From: Spirometra erinaceieuropaei
Taxonomy: Eukaryota > Platyhelminthes > Cestoda > Diphyllobothriidea > Diphyllobothriidae
Direction: 5' to 3'
Assembly (NCBI GenBank): GCA_902702965.1
Contig: CACRXP010000014.1
Span: forward strand, 1,823,389-1,887,388
Length of the DNA stretch: 64,000 nucleotides
Shown here: in pieces, positions 42,184 through 53,815 of the stretch
Numbering within the stretch: position 1 is the first letter of the stretch
How the letters are laid out: each line of letters begins with the position of its first letter
Made by a program: the position numbers and the translations under genes
Notes under the pieces: model-generated
Databases searched by the model: none
What the model saw: only the letters and a program-made list of their open reading frames with translations
What the model was told of the DNA's origin: nothing

Positions 42184-43067
42184 TTTCGGGTGGGAAGGAT
42201 TATTTAGGTGGGGTTGTAATATCGATTAGCATGCGGCAAAATCCTATAATATTTAGAACTTTCTATGATACTGGCTTTTGAATGGACTCCTATTCGACCT
42301 CCTGCGTAAACCGCAAATCGGTAAAATTGACAAAGTAAGTAGTATGCATTTCTCAAATTGATTTTCGACGGCCTTGTATATTCAAATATATTTTACAGGA
42401 AAATGGCACAAAAATATGTTTTCGTATATTCATTTGCTGGCAGAGTACTCGGATAAAGAGTATATTTCGATTTCGAAAAGGTTTCTCACTTCCCCAATAA
42501 CTTTGAACCAGATCAATCGTTGCACTAACATTAAGTGATTTCAGTCTATAAGGTGCATACATTCTGCGTGAGAAATATCATATATTCTTCTACGTCTTTA
42601 GGAAGATACCACGTAGAGTTCTTGAAATTTTACATTTTTTACATTTTGTACCTCATGATCAGCATTTATAAACTTTAGGTACGAAGTTGCGTGAATGGAA
42701 ATTGCCCAGTCTTTAAAAAATCTCAGTATTACAACTTTTTGAAACAAAAGGCACTCGAGTATAAAAAATGAAGAGGGCGTGATTTGCTACCAAATGTGTA
42801 AAAGAAAGTATATTTTTGCATGTTTTCTATACAGCATATTTGAATTTATAAGGCCATAGAAAATCAGTGTGAAAAGTACATACCGCTTAAATAGTCATTA
42901 CAGTCTTTACAGAAAGTCGAGTCGTTAAAATCCTGGCGAGTCCGAGATCCCAGAGGATTAAGCCACATAATAATCGGCATTTAACCCCTCCCCTAAGTAA
43001 TCCCTCCGATGAGAAAACGCTTTTCGGAATTTTGACTAGCATTTCATGAGATCGCTCGCTAACCGTA
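42184..43067. mobile_element. Long-TIR mariner-type MITE, degenerate copy
   Basis: Left arm from GGAAGGATTATTTAGGTGGG, with the outermost bases lost. The interior contains TTCAAATATATTTTACAGG and its inverted partner CATATTTGAATTTATAAGGC. The right arm runs through CCTAAGTAATCCCTCC to CATTTCATGAGATCGCTCGC near 43067. It follows the structure of 49303-50297. Confidence 0.7.
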
Positions 43068-43069
43068 TT

Positions 43070-43680
43070 TGTCAGCCAAATAAACTGTGTAAGCTCAGTT
43101 AAAGCTGCTTCGGGCGACTGCCAGGAACGGATAGGCTCAAACATAATAGAGAAACGAAAACATGCCGACATTCTCAGACTGCCAACGGTCTGCGAGTCAA
43201 ATGATTAATGGGGTTTGCAAAACCTTTCGCACATCGCACTTTGTGAGAGCCAGGAAAAATGATGTCAAGTGTTTTTGTGCAGTTAATACAACTTTGTTAT
43301 CAGACAGGTTAATCCAAATAAACCAACTCCTCCACCACGCCTCTATATGCAATTAGCAGAGTGGAATTTCGCCGTTTTTCGTCGTTTGCGCATAGAGCAC
43401 CAAAGAATCCAGACAAAAACGAGACTGCTTGCATCAAATCCATTGTAAATGTCTTCAAAAACAAATTCATTTGTTTTCGCGAGGAGTCCGTTAACCGCCC
43501 ACCGTGCACACAGATAAGCCAGAAAACATTAAATAATAGTGTTCTTTGGCCATAACTGAGTATTCTACCCATGTTGGGCATATGCGTGGTCATTTTATTT
43601 TCCCGTGAAAGCTAAATGCCATACTCCGCAACGCACGCAGAGATTTTATCACTCAGCAGAGAAGTAATTAGAACGGCGTA
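43070..43680. other. Unassigned DNA
   Basis: Opposite-strand frames of 64-94 codons (43162-43593) have no recognisable family. Confidence 0.4.
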
Positions 43681-43699
43681 GTTTAAATCTGTCTCCAAT

Positions 43700-44165
43700 C
43701 TAACTGGCTCACCAACATCGCAAATGTCAGGTGATGGTCAAGTCTGACCAAAGTTAAGTGCTTCGGAGCCGCCCACGCAATCGCCAACAAATATCGTTTT
43801 TGTTGCACAGTCAGTTCGCCCTGTTTCCTGCTCGTCCAGTACACAAATACTCCTCTGCGTCTGGGGCACATGCCTTGAAGACGGTAAAGTTGCAAATACA
43901 ACGCTTACCCCCGTGCACAGTGTCCTACATTCTCCGTTTGAAGAACCGTCCTCGCGATAGAATTTGCCTGAAAGCAAAACAAGGCAGGCTGCTGCTGCTG
44001 GTCCCTTGGGAGGAGAGGAGAGAGACAGTCTGTCGTCAGGCGCGAGAGTGTAACGAAGTTTCCCGTGAGGTGCGTTCGTACGTCCAAGTCTGGGGCGGAT
44101 CATTGGTGTAGGGGAGAGCGGCAGGGGGATCGGGACAAAGAGGGGGAAATACCGATCCTGGAGCA
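43700..44165 (-). repeat. Repeat V, minus-strand copy with a possible exon-like block
   Basis: On the minus strand one short frame reads CICNFTVFKACAPDAEEY. A plus-strand relative near 57.2 kb reads TWNFTVCKVCTTDVDEC. Shared nucleotide phrases include ACTTTACCGTCTTCAAGG versus ATTTTACCGTCTGCAAAG. A longer 142-codon frame at 43738-44166 is in another phase. It may be a dispersed element or a duplicated gene piece; the family is unknown. Confidence 0.35.
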
Positions 44166-44189
44166 CTTTCCCGTTTAAAAATCCGGTAC

Positions 44190-44895
44190 AGTTAACAGTT
44201 TAATGTGTAAACGTTATAGGAAGAACCACCACGATGTCCGGAATGTTGTGACTTTGAGAGCTACTGACTGCATTTATTGCAGGGAGACCATAGATACAGA
44301 AACTGTCCGCACCAAAGAAGCCTTACTTAATCGTGGTTTTCCTGCACGCTTCATTCAGAAGTACAGCAACCATTTACGGCCAAAGTTGACAGAACAGTCT
44401 GTTCTGAAGAAGTCCACTATAATATGCTTACCTTTTAAGAGTGACAACGTCTCGAACGCAATCAAAGTACACTTTCGTTGCGCCCTAGAGAGAACATACA
44501 ACGCAACAGAACTCGTCTTCATCAGTTCCACCAAAAGCCTTCCAATTAACCGGGCAAAGGATACTTGCCTAATTGCGTGTATGAATTCACGTGCACTTTT
44601 GGACGCAAGTACAGTGGGCGAACGCAAAGGCAATTGGCAATCAGGGCCGCTGAGCATTTGCCTAATTGGCTTTTCAAACAGGAAAACAAAACTCCTCGTT
44701 CGTCTATAACGAAACACGTGTTAGATAGCGGTCAGGTTTTCGACCGTAAAACAGTTTTTCGAGTACTTTTCCGAGCGCATACAACTCGAACCTTGCGTTA
44801 CTTGGTTAGCAGCTTACATACGGAGGAAGGAACCCGACCTATGCAAGCAGTTAGACCACGTGATCAATCTGCGATTGTCATGGTAACCTTCACGC
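44190..44895 (+). pseudogene. Penelope-like element, reverse-transcriptase end and GIY-YIG domain
   Basis: The first frame, 44203 to about 44570, carries the connector of Penelope proteins (EALLNRGFPARFIQKYSNHL, ICLPFKSDNVSNAIKV, ERTYNATELVFISSTKSLPI). The frame then shifts and gives NCVYEFTCTFGRKYSGRTQR, QLAIRAAEHLPNWL and SSITKHVLDSG, the GIY-YIG endonuclease; the usual YIGRT is YSGRT here. A further shift near 44810 leads to AYIRRKEPDLCKQLDHVINL and RLSW before a TAA. It is the plus-strand counterpart of 775-1084. With two frameshifts and no YxDD region, it is a 3' fragment. Confidence 0.88.
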
Positions 44896-45137
44896 CTTGA
44901 TTTACTCGTGACTGTGATTTTTTATCAACATTCCGTATCCGTCTTTCCTTTATGAGGCGTCTTTTCCTTTTAAATATAGTTTGTATGAGGTTCGCAATTA
45001 TGTGATACCCGGACCCATTTTCCCTGAGAGATGACGCCCATGAAGTCACGGGTTCCACGTTAACACCGTAGCCACGGCCAACACTGGTCTTCTTAATTTC
45101 ATTATGGCATTGGAATACTGTGGGTGATGGGAGTGAG

Positions 45138-45222
45138 ATATATATATATATATAGATAGAGATAGATAGATAGATAGATATATAGATGGAGAGAGAGAAA
45201 GAGAGGGAGAGAGAGAGAGAGG
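45138..45222 (+). repeat. Compound TA, GATA and GA microsatellite
   Basis: TA units to about 45154, then GATA/TAGA units to about 45183, then GA-rich units to 45222. Confidence 0.95.
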
Positions 45223-45499
45223 TGGACACAATGGCTAACTCCGTCATTTGTGGTGATCGAGCTAGCGAGTTCCATAAGCAGCCTTTTTTCCATTTTTGCT
45301 TTCTATTAGCTTGTCAGGCCATCAGTGCTAGGGGGGAGGGCGATGTATCACGTAGTCTGAAATGGCCGAATGTGTGGGCAAAATGAAAATAAAATGTGGC
45401 CTTAACAGTAGCTGAACCAGACATCACCTGATTGAAGAGCCAAGCAAGGCAAGAAGACATTTCGTACTGGCGAAATCCGCAATCCCGGAAGCAATCTTG

Positions 45500-46150
45500 A
45501 AGAAGGAGAAACAATCCCTGGGACAAGAGCTTTATTCGCCTGACGTTTTGGATTCCTGCGTGAACCCATCACCAGAGACGAAAGCAAATACGGGGGATTT
45601 AGCCACAAGAGGCTGCAGTACTTATAGAATGCAGTCGACATGTCACCGTGGTTCCCCCCCCCCCCTTCTTCATCAGGGATCGTTGCACTTTGTGTGACGA
45701 CTGTTTTATGGCCGACACTGGCGTCGTTAATTGCTGCAATTTCATCACGTGCGTTGGATGTTGGTGTGATGATTGCTCGACTATCTGGCCCATCGACCCT
45801 GGCGTTTGGAAGTGTTCAGGTGTGAGTTCCCTGCGTGGCTAATTACTCTACCTAGGCGAAGTCTCAGCACCAAGTATGGAAGGGGAAGGTCGTTGCACTT
45901 GTTGATGGACTGCGGACCGGCGGGCCATGACTCAAGCAGCTCGCGGCTCACGCGGCTGTCACCTCTTACGAGAATTTCAGTCATATCGTATTTTAATGTA
46001 TGGCCGGACCTCGTCGAATGAGCCCCAACTTGAGATCTGGCGTCATTTCTCCGCACCCCTTCAGTGTCTCAGGCCATTCGCACTCGGAGCTGTCTTCCGG
46101 TTTCTCCAACGTAGTTGCTTTGCCCGCAACTGCGATGCTTTATTTCGTTG
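45500..46150 (-). pseudogene. Second Penelope-type element, GIY-YIG end and tail
   Basis: On the minus strand from about 46150: CGQSNYVGETGRQLRVRMA (GIY-YIG core with YVGET), then GDSRVSRELLESWPAGPQSI and NKCNDLPLPYLVLRLRLG. A non-coding tail follows, ending AACGTCAGGCGAATAAAGCT, CTTGTCCCAGGG near 45510. The tail and the ELLESW...SINK block are shared with 25.6-26.28 kb, so this subfamily differs from the one at 44.2 kb (YxGRTQR). A 12-base C-run at about 45653 breaks the tail. Only the endonuclease part is left. Confidence 0.8.
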
Positions 46151-46174
46151 TGCCTTACGGGCTCTCTCTCTCTA

Positions 46175-46284
46175 GCCCAACCAGCAGCCACACAGCGGCG
46201 CATGATATGGGCAGTATGTTATTACCGTTCTTATGGAACTCAGTCCTTAAGAACGATCGGTGAGCGCCCCCTATCATTGTTTAT
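46175..46284 (+). mobile_element. Partial SINE S2, 3' part only
   Basis: CGGCGCATGATATGGGCAGT and AAGAACGATCGGTGAGCGCC match the body and tail of S2; the tRNA-like head is missing. It is joined head-to-tail to the next copy. Confidence 0.7.
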
Positions 46285-46600
46285 TCCAGATCGAAACCGA
46301 CATGGCAACAGGCTCGTGGCCCAGTGGTTAGAAGCGTGGACTTCTAACTAACAGGTCGCGAGTTTGAGCCTCGGGTGTTCCACACTTCGGGGCTGGGTAT
46401 GACTGGCTGACGACACCTAGTAAGCCAGAAGTGGCCATTCCAGTCTCCCTTGTCTTTGTCTGAAATAACATACTGCCTAAATCATGCGCCAATGTGCGGC
46501 TGCTGGTTGGGCTCAAAAGAGAGCTCGTAAGACATAACGGGACGAGTGAGTTCCATAAGAACGATCGGTGAGCTCCTCCTACCATTGTCACAAAATTGCT
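46285..46600 (+). mobile_element. tRNA-derived SINE S2, copy 2
   Basis: GGCTCGTGGCCCAGTGGTTA as an A box and GTCGCGAGTTTGAGCCTCGG as a B box at about 46310-46374, then the same body and the AAGAACGATCGGTGAGC tail as 6145-6455. Confidence 0.8.
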
Positions 46601-47767
46601 AGTTTCCAATAGCATTATTTTTACTATTACCTGTGCTATTGTCTCAGATTTTTTGTCAGTCTCACTTACTGGCCTAAATGTGGCTTCTACAACACCATCG
46701 TGAACTCAGGAGTTGAGCTTTCCCGTCTCCTTCTGTGCAAAGACTGGGCCATGCGTGACACTCGCAGACCGGTCGTTTTGCTTTGTTAGCCACTGCAACT
46801 GATTCTCCCTCCCCCCCCCCGCCGTCTTACCATCGGAGCCTGCTGTACGAAGCAAGGGGATAGCGTGATAGATGCTACGCAAGTCAACTCTACTGCAAAC
46901 TAATACACGCGCGGGCAAGGATCGGCTGAAGGACCCCAGGCATCCGTGGCATAAAAGAAGCACCTATGATACTTATTTAAGTGGGTTTTATTCCAACACA
47001 ATTATTTCCGTTTGGTATTTCATCGTAAAAGGTTGGATTGTCTGTTGCAAACGGTTTGGTGCATTATCTACAAGGACCTGAGCTCAGAGAGTTGAGAAGC
47101 GATCGTTGTAGACACTTAAAGCCTATTTTTAAAACTGTTCTGCTTAATTTCGGTTGCTATATGTCAATGCATTAAAATTTTCCGCCCGAAAAACGAGTTT
47201 ACCAATTATTTTCACCTATTTTGCCATTCCTCTATGCCCATAATACCCCCTATTATCAATTCCTCGTAAGACAGGCACCCTTGGCTGGTCGTGTGTGTGT
47301 ACATGTGTATTGGGGTCCTTCACCCGATCGTTGCCCACGCGCGGGTCGCCGGTGCTGCTGTACCGAAGCGCCAGACTATCTTGCCTTTCCCTTCCTGTTC
47401 CTCATTCTTGAACTTACTGGTTGTTTAACGGAATGGAAGGATCACAACACGACGCGACGCGCTTGGCATTTGTTGGATTGTCAGATCGTTTAAGTTTTTA
47501 TTTTCAATTCCTTCATAACTCTGGTCTTATCCTGATATCCGTAGTCTGGGATTGACGGTTCTGTCCTTAGCGTTCGCGACAGTGATGACCCCGACGAGAT
47601 CCGAACACGCGACACTGCTACTACTCTGCGGAGAGCCCAGTGGACGTCCAACTTCCTCCTCATCTTTTATTTAACTGATATCTTGGCGATTGCACCCGAA
47701 AATTCTAACGGTGACTCCACATAATCTTCTTCCTGGACAGCATAAAACCATGTGATAGTGCTAACGA
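46601..47767. other. Mostly unassigned DNA with a repeat R fragment
   Basis: GATAGATGCTACGCAAGTCA and GCAAACTAATACACGCGC at about 46866-46912 are R-like (+). A C-run lies at about 46808-46819. The remainder, including a 90-codon frame at 47221-47493, has no motif. Confidence 0.45.
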
Positions 47768-49185
47768 CAATCGTTTGTTTATGCACTCCCTTCCTAGCTG
47801 GGAAGCTAGCGAATGATCTCAAAATGCACACTTGAAGTGCTTAACAGTCTGAAAGGTCCCTTCTGCAGACTTAGGGTGTGTCTGACGGTGAGTGCATCGA
47901 CTGTATCCTATAAAACGAAATGCAAATCGGTAGGCCTACGATCGCACAGTTTAAGCAGGAAGGTTGCATGTGGCTACGAGCCAAATGAGAGGTGAAAGCA
48001 TGCACTTCTGGGATTGCCGTGTACCGCAGAAGTCCAGAAATAGCCGATTTTATCTAGGGCATCTAGACGTGTGGTTTTGTTTACCAAATACTTACACCTA
48101 ATATATTATTAACTGCAGCAACAGACCTCAAAATAAACAATATCAGGTGGTAGGTGTCCCTACCAGAGCTGAATCGGCAATGCACCCTGCAAAACCAGTA
48201 AGGTAGGTGGCTAGATTCTTACCAGCTACAGAAGTCTTCTGTTTTGTGCGAACTTTTCATTGCCCGGGGTATGTTCTACCCGAAATGTTTTCCCAACAGA
48301 TTTGCACAGATAGCATAATTCTTTTTATGACTGAAAGTAGTAGGGCTCATTTGGCAATTTGAAATAAAATTGTGTGTGCGTTTGCGTACAATTCAAACTA
48401 CTGGCTCTCACACCGACAGTGTGCCTATATCTCTTGACTGGCACATGCTCTTCCCAGGTTTGACTAGGTTAAAAATCTACCAGTCACTTGCAACTAATTT
48501 TTTTATTCTTGGTGCAGATAGAAGAGGGACGAAGCCCCTTGAAATATTTTAAAACTCAATTTATAAATCTATCAATCATTCTCATTTTTAGTTTAACATA
48601 TCCACAATTTCGATTCCTTATCCTTCCCCTGGGAACTTGACGCTTTAAGGGAAACTTGCGGAAGAATGATTAGACTTACTATATTCGAAGCAACAAGCAA
48701 GCGTGAAGAAATTTCTACCTGATTCAAATCAGACAGGCACTCCCTGCAATGGGCAGATATGCTAACAAGTCGCATACGTTTGGAGGTCTACGTAATTCTG
48801 CGAGTCATTGACTATTTCACAGAAGTGAAGCAGGAATGTGCGCAAATTTTGAGCCTAACGCCCAACCCACATCCCCCCTTCTCCCCTCCAATTTGATGTC
48901 TCATGAACTGCCCAATAGACTGTTTGGACGTCCTTGTAACCTCGACTGTGGGTTTTCGGCCTTTCCTCGGCAATTTCCCTCCCCACAATTAAGGTATATT
49001 GAAAGGAATGAACACCAGCTGAATGTGAAGGCAATAAACTAAGGTGACTCCCATCAAAAATCTGCTGTCTACCAAAAAGCAGCAGACTCTGGGAGGATGA
49101 CTTTTAACGGCGCAAGCGGCTACATACAGTAAGTGTTAGGACTCATGAAAAATCATGCGTTAGCAGCGAAAAACGACCGTCTTTA
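47768..49185. repeat. Right arm of the ~1.4-kb inverted repeat
   Basis: Inverted partner of 38985-40433. Outer limits are judged from GTTTGTTTATGCACTCCC (left) and CATGCGTTAGCAGCGAAAAA (right). Confidence 0.85.
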
Positions 49186-49302
49186 AAGAGATGGTATAGT
49201 TGTTTTCTTAAATTAATATTTACTAATGTCAAAATAATTCATTTTCACTGAAATCTCGAAGTTCAGAAAATGGTTATACTACAAGTCGAGTAAATAGATA
49301 TA

Positions 49303-50297
49303 CAGTGCGTGACCTATCTCATGAAATGTTGGCTGAAATTCTGAAATGCGTTTTCGATTAGGAAGGATTACTTGGCCGCGGTTGTGATACTGATTATCTT
49401 AAGACATACAGTTATAACATTTTGAACTCGGTAGGATGTCGGCTTTTTAATGAACTTCTTTTCAATCTCCTGTAGAAAGCGTACTCGGTAAAAAATGACT
49501 ACTTATGTAGCATGCATTCTTCCCATTGATTTTCGATGGTCTCGGATGTTCAAATATATTTTATAGGAACCACAAACAAAAATATGCTTCCTTTTAGTCA
49601 ATCAATAGAGAATCACGTCTTTTTTATATTTTGTACTTATGGAAGGCGTATAATTAGGTTTTCAAAAAGTTTCTAATTATGCGACTTTTTAAGACCGCGA
49701 TATGTCCATTCACATAGCATCGCACCTGGCCGTTTACCACTGCTCCTCACGAAATATACAACGTGATCCGCATCCATTGCAAAATTTTATGGACCGTGTA
49801 AGATATCTGTTTAGTGACATAGAAAAATATGGGATTTTCTTTACGCGGAACGCATGCACCTTGTAGAGTGTAATCACTAAGCGCTAATGCAACGAATGAT
49901 CAGGCTCCAAATTTTTCGGCAATTGGAAAACTTTTTTAAAACCTAATTATACTTCTTCTTTACGTATAAAATATAAAAAAGACGTGATTCTCTATTGATT
50001 GACTAAAGGAAAGCATATTTTTGTTTGTGGTTCCTATAAAATATATTTGTATTTCCAAGACCATCGAAAATCAATGGGGAAAATGCATGCTACTTAAGTA
50101 GTCATTTTTTACCGAGCACGCTTTCCACAGGAGATTGAAAAGGAATTCATTTAAAAGCCGACATCCTACTGAGTCCAAAATGTTATAACTGTATGTCTTA
50201 TGATAATGAGTATCACAACCGCGGCCAAGTAATCCTTCCTAATCGAAAACGCATTTCAGAATTTCAGCCAATACTTCATGAGATAGGTCACGCACTG
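49303..50297. mobile_element. Complete long-TIR mariner-type MITE, 995 bp
   Basis: Starts CAGTGCGTGACCTATCTCAT and ends with its reverse complement, flanked by TA at 49301-49302 and 50298-50299. The inverted arms run about 385 bases each (49303 to ~49690 and ~49915 to 50297) and are roughly 94 percent identical. The centre is about 220 bases of non-coding DNA. No transposase. It is the reference copy for family M, with other copies at 23.1, 29.7, 30.2, 42.2 and 53.8 kb. Confidence 0.9.
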
Positions 50298-50389
50298 TAG
50301 CTATAAGGGTGCATGAGGAAGGATGACGCATGAAATGGGGGAATTAACGAAGAATTACAAGTTCAAAAGACCAATGCTTTGTTGACCTT

Positions 50390-51000
50390 CCATTTCAATT
50401 TTTCACAACAAAAAGCCTCTCTGACATGCAGATGACCAGGTTTTCTATGACAGATTGTTCAATGTGATTAACCAGCTCAAAATCAAGCATTTCTTGCATT
50501 AAGATTTCCTTATTTTCCTTGTGCCAACGTCTTTTGATAAGTGTAACTAGATTTTCGATAGGACTGAGATCGGAGCTCGTATAAAAATCGACCAGAGTCC
50601 ATTTGCAGCGAGGCTGACTGCTGTCTTTAAAGTCAGCTTACGGCGGAAAGTGTTATCAAAGTAATACGTATTTAGAGCGATGAGCAGGGGCATTGTCGTG
50701 TAAAATTATGTTATCAAACCGGCGTCGGTGGATGTAGTTGTAATCGGAAACATCCTTTACCATGTTAACGAATGCCTTGCTGGTGACGATTCGCGTAGTC
50801 GACCTCCGACTCTCCGACTTCACTAACCATCCAAACCATTAACCATTGACAGATCTTGAAGGTTGTGGGACGTTTTTTTGCAAATTACCATCTAAGTCGA
50901 CTTCATAGGCTTGTCTGAAAATAAGGCCCCATTGCAGACGTAAATGCTATCTCAGAATGTGTGCCGGTAATCAATAGCGTTCCCTTATAAAAACGGCTTA
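50390..51000 (-). pseudogene. Tc1/mariner-like transposase, degenerate
   Basis: Minus-strand reading gives FDNIILHDNAPAHRSKYVLL at about 50730-50670, the second catalytic Asp block of Tc1-like transposases. After two stops it gives FYTSSDLSPIENLVTLIKRR, W at about 50585-50520, where the Glu of SPIEN is the third catalytic residue. The spacing between Asp and Glu suits a DD34/35E enzyme. The N-terminal DNA-binding part is not recognisable, and a poor VWMVSEVGESEV-type stretch precedes. It starts about 90 bases beyond the end of the MITE at 50297; a shared origin is possible but not shown. Inactive. Confidence 0.88.
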
Positions 51001-51500
51001 ATCATGGTCTTTTGTTGATGATTTTCAAATTCTCGCATCCTTTTCCTACTTATGTTCATAGAGGACATCGACAGATGTTCCCTGCAAATGGCCTTAGTGG
51101 GCATGTGATGATATTTTTGGTGTATGATGAATACAATCGCCGTCTTGCCTACATGTGGACCGTTTCGGCCCATCCTCCTCATTTCTGTCTACATTTCAAT
51201 CATTACTCATTCTCCACAGGGTAACCTTACTTATATTGAAAATGCTAACTGACAACTCTTGCGACAAATCTTACGCCGCTACATTCGATGTCCTTTCGCA
51301 GTCAAATGCCGATTTACAAGGTCCGAATACCTTTATCGCGTGGGGTTAGCACAAAAAGATGGCAGCGTATCCCGGGGACTCAATAATTATTTGCTTACGC
51401 TCAACAATCCACGGTATGGCAAAGCAAACCAATTTCAAACAAGTTTATTACCGAGATTTATGACAAGAAACGCCGCAAATTTACAAAATACAATTTGGTT
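51001..51500. other. Unassigned DNA, perhaps the 5' part of the Tc1-like element
   Basis: A minus-strand frame at 50985-51182 has no motif. Plus-strand frames at 51012-51516 overlap it and are also unassigned. Confidence 0.4.
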
Positions 51501-51504
51501 GGAT

Positions 51505-51629
51505 CCTATTTCATAGTTGTACCTCTAATAGACAAGCCCTAGCCTAGACTCTAACAGTAACCCCCATAACCCTAAACCGAATCTCAACCCCAACCCTTCA
51601 CCCCTAACAGGTACGGCTACGAAATAAGG
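51505..51629. mobile_element. 125-bp mini inverted-repeat element with CCCTAA-like core
   Basis: The ends CCTATTTCATAGTTGTACCT and AGGTACGGCTACGAAATAAGG are inverted repeats. The centre holds CCCATAACCCTAAACC and CACCCCTAAC. Same family as 27996-28084, in the other orientation of the core. Confidence 0.8.
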
Positions 51630-53485
51630 TCTTGTCCAGAATTTTAAAAGCTGAATTCGCCCATTTTTTCTTGAAAACAATCCAATTTCCGGTATCTGTC
51701 CTCACATGGCTTTCATGGATGCAAAATCATCTTTCCTTTTCCGAGAAGAAATTTACTTCGTACCATTACTGATTATATAAGTCATTGTCTACATGACAAT
51801 GTACATGAGCATGAAGCTTTGACCCACAAATTTCAATAGCATAAGGAATCACCTGGATATTAAGAAGGGTCCGATTTCGCCCAAATCTGGTCAGTTGCTT
51901 TAATAAGACTGAGTTGAAATGAAACCCTCTTCAGCAAATGGCTTTCTCTGTCTCATGTCAGTGCCAAAAACACAAATAACAATACCTAACGTATAACATA
52001 CTTCTCACCAAGATGTTTCGTGAGTAAGACCGCCTACTGTTTAAGCATTTTTACGCAACATCAGAGTCAACGAAAATGCGTGCACCAACACAAGAGGTCA
52101 AAGCACTGCTTGCAAGTTGACTTTCCACCTTGCCAAGGAGGGCTTGTACCCTTCACTTGTAGTCGACGCGGTTGGTCACGACGGTTGCTCTTCCTTTATC
52201 AACAGACGGCATTGGTATATCCTTGGACAATTTTAATTCCTTTATTTCGTCTATTAACACGGGCGACATATTATCAGCGTGCCTGATCTGCATCCTTAGG
52301 TGGGTTGATTTTGACGCACAGTGTGTCTAACCCCGACGATTGCTTCGATTCGTACTATCACACCCTCAAATACAGAGATGGAGTCGGTTGGTTTGGAATC
52401 CGCCGTGCCAAATTTAGCTTTCCGGCACAACGCTTTCCGTCCTTGTTCGCCTAATTATTTGGACGATAGGCTGTACATCATATTTTTGTTTGCATTGACT
52501 CCGGCTCTCATTTTAATGGAATTATGGTTAAGTTTTGTGCTCTTCGGCTCCTGCCTGATATTTACCAGAGTGTGTGTATGATTTGGTCGTGGCAATAAGC
52601 AACAGATTCACCAAGTATAGCCGCGCACTCTGTCCCTTTTCTCTTAATGACAGCTCGGTACTTGCGCGAGTGCGTGTGTCAGTAGTTGAGGAGGACCTTC
52701 CTCATTTACCTGCAAAAACGCATAGCACTTCTGTCCACTTTCGTATTCACTGGAGCTTTGTAACGCAGGCTGTTCGGCGCCAGCCTGTGGAAAAAGTAGC
52801 TGCTTGCATGTTGCCACCTCTTGTGTGGTGAATGCCTCCCACCACCAACTGTGCAATGACTGCCTCTGTCATTACACAGGCTACTTACACACTAGAGGAA
52901 GGCCACGAGTTCTACTGCGAGCACGCAGCTAGTGGCGCGAGCTGACATTAAAGGGGGACGGGAAGTGCTGGAGGCCTGATGGCTTGACAACAACTCCATT
53001 AGCAGACAAGTTGATCTGCTCAACTGCCATCACGTGCTACGCCCACGCGACCGAGTGGCACGTCCCAGTCCCCAGTCAAGGACGCACCCTGTTGCCACGG
53101 CGAATTAGGCCGCGTAAAACCAGCCCAGTCAAGGGCACTGCCCCAACCCCCAGCTTTCTCTTCTTCATTGTTTTACTGCAAACCGGTTCACTTATTGTGG
53201 CATTCCCGTGGTTTGTGATGACGGGTTTCTGTACGAGTCTGGAAGCCTTGGCTACAGCAGCCTCCGTCGCAGTGGTCGAGGGTGCATTCTGTTAGTAACA
53301 TAAAGGCTTTTCGTATTTTTAATGAAAAAGTGGTAGCAGTTATTAACCGAAATGAAGTTTAGGTATCATACTTCAACTGGGAGCTTGTATCCATCAAACT
53401 GTCCGCTTTCTTAATACTTTGTTATTGGCGCTGTGTTACTCTTGCCAGCCGCTCTGATACTACGCCTATTAAGCACTGTGATCGG
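51630..53485. other. Unassigned DNA
   Basis: About 1.9 kb. Plus-strand frames of 85-103 codons at 52020-53295 (for example one with a hydrophobic FLFFIVLLQTGSLIVAFPWF stretch at 52984-53295) have no recognisable family or splice context. CTGTTGCCACGGCGAATTAG near 53091 resembles the phrase just left of the gypsy element, so repetitive DNA is likely. Confidence 0.4.
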
Positions 53486-53487
53486 AT

Positions 53488-53636
53488 CTTATTTCGTAGC
53501 AGCACCTGGAGTAGACAAGCCCCAGCCGCCAGTCATATGGAACGTATGGTAATAGGGGGTTTAACACTAACCCCTGAACCTAACCCCTAAGCTCTAACCC
53601 TAACCCCTTACAAGTGCGGCTATACAATATAATCTT
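53488..53636. mobile_element. 149-bp mini inverted-repeat element with CCCTAA-like core
   Basis: CTTATTTCGTAGCAGCACCT at the left and AAGTGCGGCTATACAATATA at the right are inverted relatives. Between them lie GTAGACAAGCCCCAGCCGCC, found in other T elements, and CCCCTAAGCTCTAACCCTAA. Confidence 0.75.
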
Positions 53637-53815
53637 ACCAACCCTGTCAATCATATCTGTTCATTACTTTTCGATGCTCTTTTGTTTACGCGATTCTGGT
53701 ATCAGACACATCGATTAGGCAGTCGATATAAGGGAGAAAAAAATTTGCATAATATTTAAAAAGTTAAAGGCGTACGATACGTCGATCGTTGCATGTGACG
53801 AGGTTCAGAACTGTA

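Noticed and set aside
52984..53295. Membrane protein gene with a hydrophobic segment
   Set aside because: A single short frame in repeat-like DNA, no family motif, no splice support.
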